Shown in pieces: positions 59,850 to 64,000 of a DNA stretch of 64,000 nucleotides; within the stretch, counting starts at the first letter, position 1; each line of letters begins with the position of its first letter. The stretch covers positions 18,675-82,674 of the forward strand of contig JARKQG010000030.1 of assembly GCA_029974035.1 (NCBI GenBank), written 5' to 3'. A program made the translations under genes and the position numbers. A model generated the notes under the pieces. The model saw only the letters and a list, made by a program, of their open reading frames with translations. It was not told where the DNA came from and ran no database searches. The stretch comes from Eubacteriales bacterium. Its GTDB lineage: Bacteria; Bacillota_A; Clostridia; Christensenellales; Aristaeellaceae.

Positions 59850-62315
59850 ATGTCCAAGCAACTGTTTGTCGATCCGTCGGCGCTTCGCAAGCCCGGCAAG
59901 GTACACTTCAAGGACATCCCGCTCAACACCTACCAGAAGGCCGTGAAGGACGAGGTGGGCAACCTGTCCAAGCAGCAGCTGCGCGACATCTATCGCGACA
60001 TGCTGATGCTTCGTGAATTCGAAACGATGCTCAACCTGATCAAGACCACCGGCGAGTACAAGGGTATCGCCTACAATCATCCCGGACCGGCGCACCTCTC
60101 GATGGGCCAGGAGGCCTCCGCGGTGGGTATGGCCTTCCATCTGGACGAAAACGACTACATCTTCGGCTCGCACAGGAGCCATGGCGAGATCCTGGCCAAG
60201 GGCCTGTCGGCCATCGAAAAGCTGTCCGACGACGCGCTGCTCGACATCATGAAGGGGTTCTTCGGCGGAGAAATCCTGAAAGTAGTGGAAACCGGCAAGC
60301 ATGACACCGTGAAAGCCATGGCCATCGACTTTCTGCTCTACGGCGCGATGGCGGAAATCTTCGCCCGCGTGACCGGCTTCAACCGCGGCCTGGGCGGATC
60401 AATGCACACCTTCTTCACCCCCTTTGGCATCTACCCCAACAACGCGCTGGTGGGCGGCTCGGCCGACATCGCTACGGGCGCGGCGCTGTATAAAAAGGTC
60501 AACCGCAAAAAGGGCATCGTCGTGGCCAACATCGGCGACGGCGCGCTGGGCTGCGGTCCGGTGCTGGAGGCGCTCAACTTCGCGTCCATGGGCCAGTTCA
60601 CCAAGCTCTGGGATGGCGACATGAAGTCCGGCCTGCCGGTACTGTTCAACATTTTCAACAACAATTATGGCATGGGCGGCCAGACATCCGGCGAAACCAT
60701 GGGCTACGATGTGCTGGCGCGCCTGGGCGCGGGCTTTACGCCCACGCAGATGCACGCCGAGCGCGTGGACGGCTTTAATCCGCTGGCGGTCATCGAGGCC
60801 TACGGCCGAAAGAAGAAGCTGCTCAAGGAGGGCAAGGGCCCGGTGCTGCTGGATGTGCTCACCTATCGCTTTGCCGGCCACAGCCCGTCGGACTCCTCCT
60901 CCTACCGCACCAAGGAAGAGATCGCGTCCTGGGAGGCGGTCGATCCGATCAACACCTATCGCGCCCAGCTGATCGAAGCGGGCGTCGCCACCGAAGCCGA
61001 GTGCGATGCCATCCACGAGGCGGTCAACGGGACGATTCTCAAGAACTTCAAGCTGTCCATCGACGAGAGCGTGTCGCCGCGGATGGATCTCCACAAGGAC
61101 CCGGAAGCTGTTAGCCGCCTGATGTTCTCCAACGGCCACGTCGAGGCCTTTGGCACCGCCAAGCCCGACGTGCTGATGCCGATGGAGGAGAACCCGCGGG
61201 TGAAGGCCATTGCCGGCAAGGAGCGCTTCTACATGAAGGACGGCAAGCCTGTTTCCAAGAACAAGCTCTATCAGCTGCGTGACGGCCTGTTTGAGGCGAT
61301 TATCGACCGCTTCTACAAGGACCCGACGCTGGTCAGCTACGGCGAGGACGTGCGCGATTGGGGCGGCGCCTTTGCCGTGTACCGGGGCCTGACCGAGGCG
61401 CTCCCCTACCACCGCCTGTTCAACGCGCCGATCTCCGAGGCCGCCATCGTCGGCTCTGGCGTGGGCTACGCCATGGCCGGCGGCCGCGCGCTGGTGGAGC
61501 TGATGTACTGTGACTTCCTGGGCCGCGCGGGCGACGAGGTGTTCAACCAGATGTCCAAGTGGCAGTCCATGTCCGCGGGCGTCATCAAGATGCCGCTGGT
61601 GCTGCGCGTATCAGTGGGCTCCAAGTACGGTGCCCAGCATTCGCAGGATTGGACGGCGCTGACCGCCCATATCCCGGGCCTCAAGGTGGTCTTCCCTGCC
61701 ACGCCCTACGACGCCAAGGGCATGATGGCCGCGGCGCTGGCCGGGACCGATCCGGTGGTGTTCTTCGAGAGCCAGCGCATCTATGACGTGGGCGAGATGT
61801 TCCACGAGGGCGGCGTTCCGGCGGAGTACTACGAGATCGAGCTGGGCAAGCCGGACATCAAGCGGCCGGGCTCCGACGTCACCATCCTGACCTTCGGCGC
61901 GGTGCTCTACCGCGCGCTGAAGGCCGCCGACACCCTTAAGGAAAAGTACGGGCTCTCCGCCGAGGTGATCGACGCCCGCTCGCTGGTGCCCTTTGACTAC
62001 CAGACGGTGCTGGATTCCGTCAAGAAGACGGGCCGGCTGGTGGTGGTCACCGACGCGTGCGAGCGCGGTTCCTACGCCAGCGAAGTAGCGCGCAACGTCA
62101 CGGAACTGGGCTTTGACCTTCTGGACGCGCCGCCGGTGGTGGTGGCCGCCAAGAACTGGATCACCCCCGCCCACGAGCTGGAGGAGGCCTTCTTCCCGCA
62201 GCCGGAGTGGATTCTGGACGCCATTGACGCCAAGATCCTGCCGCTGCCCGGCCACGTGCGCGAAACCAACCAGACATCCACCGAGAAACTGCGCGAGTTG
62301 CGCATGGGCGTCTGA
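59850..62315 (+). CDS. Fused alpha-beta 2-oxoacid dehydrogenase E1
   Basis: The thiamine-diphosphate decarboxylase of the complex, with alpha and beta parts in one 821-residue chain. The alpha part is at about 45-400 ([46 protein letters not shown], thiamine motif GDGALG...[12 protein letters not shown]). The beta part is at about 475-820 ([46 protein letters not shown]). Between GDG and NN there are 38 residues instead of about 26, with an insertion around [10 protein letters not shown]. It is 27 bases after E3 and ends at a strong terminator. Confidence 0.9.
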   Translation: MSKQLFVDPSALRKPGKVHFKDIPLNTYQKAVKDEVGNLSKQQLRDIYRDMLMLREFETMLNLIKTTGEYKGIAYNHPGPAHLSMGQEASAVGMAFHLDENDYIFGSHRSHGEILAKGLSAIEKLSDDALLDIMKGFFGGEILKVVETGKHDTVKAMAIDFLLYGAMAEIFARVTGFNRGLGGSMHTFFTPFGIYPNNALVGGSADIATGAALYKKVNRKKGIVVANIGDGALGCGPVLEALNFASMGQFTKLWDGDMKSGLPVLFNIFNNNYGMGGQTSGETMGYDVLARLGAGFTPTQMHAERVDGFNPLAVIEAYGRKKKLLKEGKGPVLLDVLTYRFAGHSPSDSSSYRTKEEIASWEAVDPINTYRAQLIEAGVATEAECDAIHEAVNGTILKNFKLSIDESVSPRMDLHKDPEAVSRLMFSNGHVEAFGTAKPDVLMPMEENPRVKAIAGKERFYMKDGKPVSKNKLYQLRDGLFEAIIDRFYKDPTLVSYGEDVRDWGGAFAVYRGLTEALPYHRLFNAPISEAAIVGSGVGYAMAGGRALVELMYCDFLGRAGDEVFNQMSKWQSMSAGVIKMPLVLRVSVGSKYGAQHSQDWTALTAHIPGLKVVFPATPYDAKGMMAAALAGTDPVVFFESQRIYDVGEMFHEGGVPAEYYEIELGKPDIKRPGSDVTILTFGAVLYRALKAADTLKEKYGLSAEVIDARSLVPFDYQTVLDSVKKTGRLVVVTDACERGSYASEVARNVTELGFDLLDAPPVVVAAKNWITPAHELEEAFFPQPEWILDAIDAKILPLPGHVRETNQTSTEKLRELRMGV

Positions 62316-62337
62316 TCCCGAAATCGCATTTGATCCA

Positions 62338-62371
62338 AACCGGCGCGGGGCAAGGCCCCGCGCCGGTTTTA
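62338..62371 (+). terminator. Terminator of the dehydrogenase operon
   Basis: AACCGGCGCGGGG pairs perfectly with CCCCGCGCCGGTT around a five-base loop and is followed by TTAT. Confidence 0.88.
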
Positions 62372-62534
62372 TAGGCAAATCCTCGTGACGCCATGCGTGT
62401 GCGATGAGCATCCGCGCGCATCATCCGAAAAGTACCCAGGCTTCAGAAAAATGCTGGCCCCGAGGCGCGGCTCATGCCGTCATCGTGCGCCGGGGCATGA
62501 TGGCGTCCGGTGCGCGAAGCGCCGGACATCCATT
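62372..62534. other. Intergenic flank of the IS66 element, no gene seen
   Basis: About 160 bases with no convincing reading frame. Near the right end a GTCCGG-TGCGC hairpin (with GCGC-CGGAC around GAA) lies just outside the IS boundary. The last eight bases, CATCCATT, would be the target duplication if the element made an 8-base duplication; the right copy is outside the window. Confidence 0.5.
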
Positions 62535-62606
62535 GTAAGCGTCAAATAACAGCATGGGAGGCACCTGCTCCAATCAGATGAGAAGATAAGAGCGTGTGGG
62601 GATTGA

Positions 62607-62651
62607 GAATCCATAAGATTCACGGAGAATCCAAGCGAATCGCTGAGATTC
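62607..62651. repeat. Five GAWTC units in exact 10-base phase in the IS66 leader
   Basis: GAATC, GATTC, GAATC, GAATC and GATTC start at 62607, 62617, 62627, 62637 and 62647. The first pair and the last pair form GAATC-N5-GATTC palindromes. One turn of helix separates each unit, suggesting a protein-binding array or an RNA hairpin upstream of tnpA. Confidence 0.6.
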
Positions 62652-62695
62652 GTTGAGACAACCCCGCAATCTCATCCAACATGGGAGGTGTCGAT

Positions 62696-63100
62696 ATGGA
62701 CGGAGTCCGGGCCATGAAGCACATGGCGCGTCTTTCAGAGTGGAAGGGGCGAATCGTTGAATGTCGGAACAGCGGGCAGCCGGTACAGGGATGGTGCGAA
62801 CAAAACGGGATCAATCCAAAGACGTATTACCGGTGGGAACGACTGCTCATGGCCGAGGCGGTCAGAATCGCCGAACGCAGAAGCTCTAAACCGGAGGTCT
62901 TGCCCGGCAGTACAGGAGATGGATCCCAAGCGCAGACATCCCAAGCCCAGGTTCCATGTATCGTAAGACTCGACTGCGCGAAGACAGAGGAGCGGCGGGA
63001 ATGCGCGTTCAGGCTCAACGGGGTGAAGATCACCGTATCGGAGGACGTAAGCCCGGCGTTTCTCGGGAAACTGCTGGAGGCGGCCGCCCATGCTCGCTGA
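62696..63100 (+). CDS. tnpA: IS66 accessory protein TnpA
   Basis: A 134-residue IS66 OrfA protein. The N-terminal half is a helix-turn-helix (WKGRIVECRNSGQPVQGWCE then QNGINPKTYYRWERL), typical of TnpA. The remainder is less conserved, with a beta-rich C-terminus (FRLNGVKITVSEDVSPAFLG). GGGAGG lies seven bases before the ATG chosen over one 15 bases upstream. The end overlaps tnpB by 11 bases. Confidence 0.88.
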   Translation: MDGVRAMKHMARLSEWKGRIVECRNSGQPVQGWCEQNGINPKTYYRWERLLMAEAVRIAERRSSKPEVLPGSTGDGSQAQTSQAQVPCIVRLDCAKTEERRECAFRLNGVKITVSEDVSPAFLGKLLEAAAHAR

Positions 63101-63437
63101 GAGGATCGAGGTGGACAACATCTACATGGTCTTGGGCTATACGGACATGAGGAAGTCCATCACGGGGCTTGCGGCCATCGTCAAGTACCAATTCAAGCTG
63201 AACCCGTTTGAGCGAAGCCTGTTTCTCTTCTGCGGAAAGCGGGCGGATCGGATGAAGGCGCTTCTGTGGGAGGAGGACGGTTTCCTGCTTCTGTACAAGA
63301 TCCTGGAAGAAAGCAGCTACCAATGGCCGGGGACCGAAGCGGAGGTACGGAAGATCACTTTTCAGGAATATCATCGGCTGCTCGAAGGTCTGCAAGTCAA
63401 CAGACGCCGCGTGCATGCGCCAAAAGAGTGGGGATGA
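63090..63437 (+). CDS. tnpB: IS66 accessory protein TnpB
   Basis: A 115-residue IS66 Orf2 protein, needed with TnpA and TnpC for IS66 transposition. Family features are YTDMRKSITGLAAIV, LFLFCGKRADRMKALLWEED and the C-terminal WPGTEAEVRKITFQEYHRLL. It is intact and overlaps tnpA. This IS66 TnpB is unrelated to the RNA-guided TnpB nucleases. Confidence 0.93.
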   Translation: MLAERIEVDNIYMVLGYTDMRKSITGLAAIVKYQFKLNPFERSLFLFCGKRADRMKALLWEEDGFLLLYKILEESSYQWPGTEAEVRKITFQEYHRLLEGLQVNRRRVHAPKEWG

Positions 63438-63484
63438 CACAGAAATGTAAGAACTTATCTTCTTTTGGGGCATCGTCCCAACTC

Positions 63485-63508
63485 GAGCCGGTTTGACATC
63501 GGCTCCGC
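63485..63508. repeat. Hairpin between tnpB and tnpC
   Basis: GAGCCG and CGGCTC flank a nine-base loop and are followed by CGCTTTATTG, a weak terminator-like shape that could lower tnpC expression. Confidence 0.35.
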
Positions 63509-63554
63509 TTTATTGTACCATGAGAGCAGCAAGAAACGAAGGGATGCACCCCGT

Positions 63555-64000
63555 ATGGAGAGACCAAACGACGGTGCTTTGTCGCCGGAAGCGAAGGAAT
63601 ACATCCGGTTCCAGGAGCGGCAGATCGCCACGCAAACACAGCAGATCGCGGAACTGACCAGCCAGCTCAATTACCTGCGCAAGCTGTACTTTGGGAAGAA
63701 GAGCGAGAAACAGCAGCTTTCCATTCCGGCGGATTGCGACCAGCTGTCCATCTTTGACGAGGCCGAGGCGACGGCGGACGGCAAAATGGAGGATCTGCCG
63801 CGCCAGACGAACACCACCGTCCGGGCGCACGCGCGCGCAAAGCGCCGTTCCCGGGAGGGGATTCTGGCCGGTCTTCCCCACGAGGTGCACGAATATGACC
63901 TTGCGCCGGAAGACATGGGATGTCCCCATTGTGGGCATGAGATGGAGAAGGTCGGCAGGGAATTGATCCGGGAAGAGTGCGATTATATTCCCGCGCACGT
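63555..64000 (+). CDS. tnpC: IS66 transposase TnpC, N-terminal part
   Basis: The first 148 residues of the DDE transposase of IS66. An N-terminal coiled coil (ERQIATQTQQIAELTSQLNY) with LRKLYFGKKSEK is followed by an acidic linker and the zinc-finger segment CPHCGHEM, both typical of IS66 TnpC. The catalytic domain lies beyond the window, so intactness of the gene cannot be judged. Confidence 0.9.
   Translation, partial: MERPNDGALSPEAKEYIRFQERQIATQTQQIAELTSQLNYLRKLYFGKKSEKQQLSIPADCDQLSIFDEAEATADGKMEDLPRQTNTTVRAHARAKRRSREGILAGLPHEVHEYDLAPEDMGCPHCGHEMEKVGRELIREECDYIPAH

Larger units (their letters stand above)
62535..64000 (+). mobile_element. IS66-family insertion sequence, left part
   Basis: The element starts at GTAAGCGTCAAATAACAG, which matches the GTAAGCG terminal repeat of IS66 elements. 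It carries tnpA, tnpB and the start of tnpC in the standard order and continues beyond the right edge. Its GC content looks lower than the surrounding DNA in the noncoding leader. Confidence 0.88.

Noticed and set aside
63090..63437. TnpB as a possible RNA-guided nuclease
   Set aside because: The protein is the short IS66 Orf2 accessory protein of 115 residues, with no RuvC motifs; only the name is shared with the IS200/IS605 TnpB.
1..64000. CRISPR arrays, restriction or other defence genes, tRNA or rRNA genes
   Set aside because: No spaced direct-repeat arrays, defence-family proteins, cloverleaf sequences or rRNA segments were recognised in any intergenic region.

Overview
This is a high-GC window (clearly above 60 percent by eye) from an endospore-forming Bacillota, almost certainly class Clostridia. 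The reasons are spoIVA, a complete spoIIAA-spoIIAB-sigF operon with a sigma-H-type promoter and Spo0A boxes, a ctsR-mcsA-mcsB-clpC operon, a pheST T-box leader, yggS-sepF-ylmGH-divIVA, ireB-ruvX-DUF1292, RicT and YlbF/RicF, and the radical-SAM TIGR03960/TIGR03936-rng pair. No RNA gene other than cis-regulatory leaders was seen. Almost all of the window is core chromosome. Mobile DNA appears only at the right end, as the left part of an IS66-family element.

Layout. 0-1.2 kb (minus): nicotinate phosphoribosyltransferase fragment and lgt. 1.3-5.8 kb (plus): a HlyD-like protein, then yggS-sepF-ylmG-ylmH-divIVA (division and envelope). 5.9-9 kb (plus): lspA, an RluD-type pseudouridine synthase, a PRC-barrel protein with a likely frameshift, a YtxH-like peptide and an AI-2E-family membrane protein. 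9-13.8 kb (plus): ireB-ruvX-DUF1292, then T-box-pheS-pheT. 13.9-16.6 kb: glgB (minus) diverging from folT (plus). 16.6-22 kb (plus): spoIVA behind a sigma-E-like promoter, darA-holB-ricT, a zinc-ribbon gene with a structured leader, and DUF554. 22.1-26.7 kb (plus): the CtsR/McsB/ClpC stress operon with its CtsR operator. 26.6-27.3 kb (minus): an unknown membrane protein. 27.4-31.4 kb (plus): a nadD-yqeK fusion, rsfS, a degenerate RsbW-like protein with a SigB/F/G-type sigma factor, proC and rnhA. 31.4-33.8 kb: a tyrosine recombinase and a Cys-rich protein (minus) diverging from lexA (plus) around a LexA box. 33.8-46.5 kb (minus): a nine-gene run, TIGR03960-TIGR03936-rng-miaB-ylbF-mutS-mutL-miaA-ynbB. 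46.6-51 kb: a lysA-like gene (plus) converging on spoIIAA-AB-sigF and a compact FtsH-type protease (minus). 51-56.9 kb: a bifunctional class A penicillin-binding protein, TPR and YprB-like exonuclease genes, a zinc-ribbon membrane protein and a Nudix hydrolase. 57-62.4 kb (plus): a 2-oxoacid dehydrogenase operon in the order E2-E3-E1, with E1 alpha and beta fused. 62.5 kb to the end: IS66 tnpA, tnpB and partial tnpC.

How the parts relate. Sporulation control is spread through the window. SigF with its SpoIIAA/AB switch sits behind 0A boxes and a sigma-H-like promoter. spoIVA has a sigma-E-like promoter. RicT and YlbF/RicF are two of the three Ric proteins that influence Spo0A phosphorylation and RNA maturation in Bacillus subtilis. 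DNA repair and SOS functions (lexA, mutS, mutL, ruvX) and tRNA modification (miaA, miaB) are well represented. Many neighbouring genes share 4-base ATGA or GTGA overlaps, which was used to fix starts.

I did not find a clear-cut new defence or biosynthetic system. The most distinctive items are the fused-E1 dehydrogenase with an insertion in its thiamine-diphosphate motif, the structured leader of the zinc-ribbon gene, the degenerate anti-sigma/sigma pair, the lexA-divergent Cys-rich/recombinase pair with repeats in its intergenic region, and the 0A-box hairpin that also serves as a terminator upstream of spoIIA.
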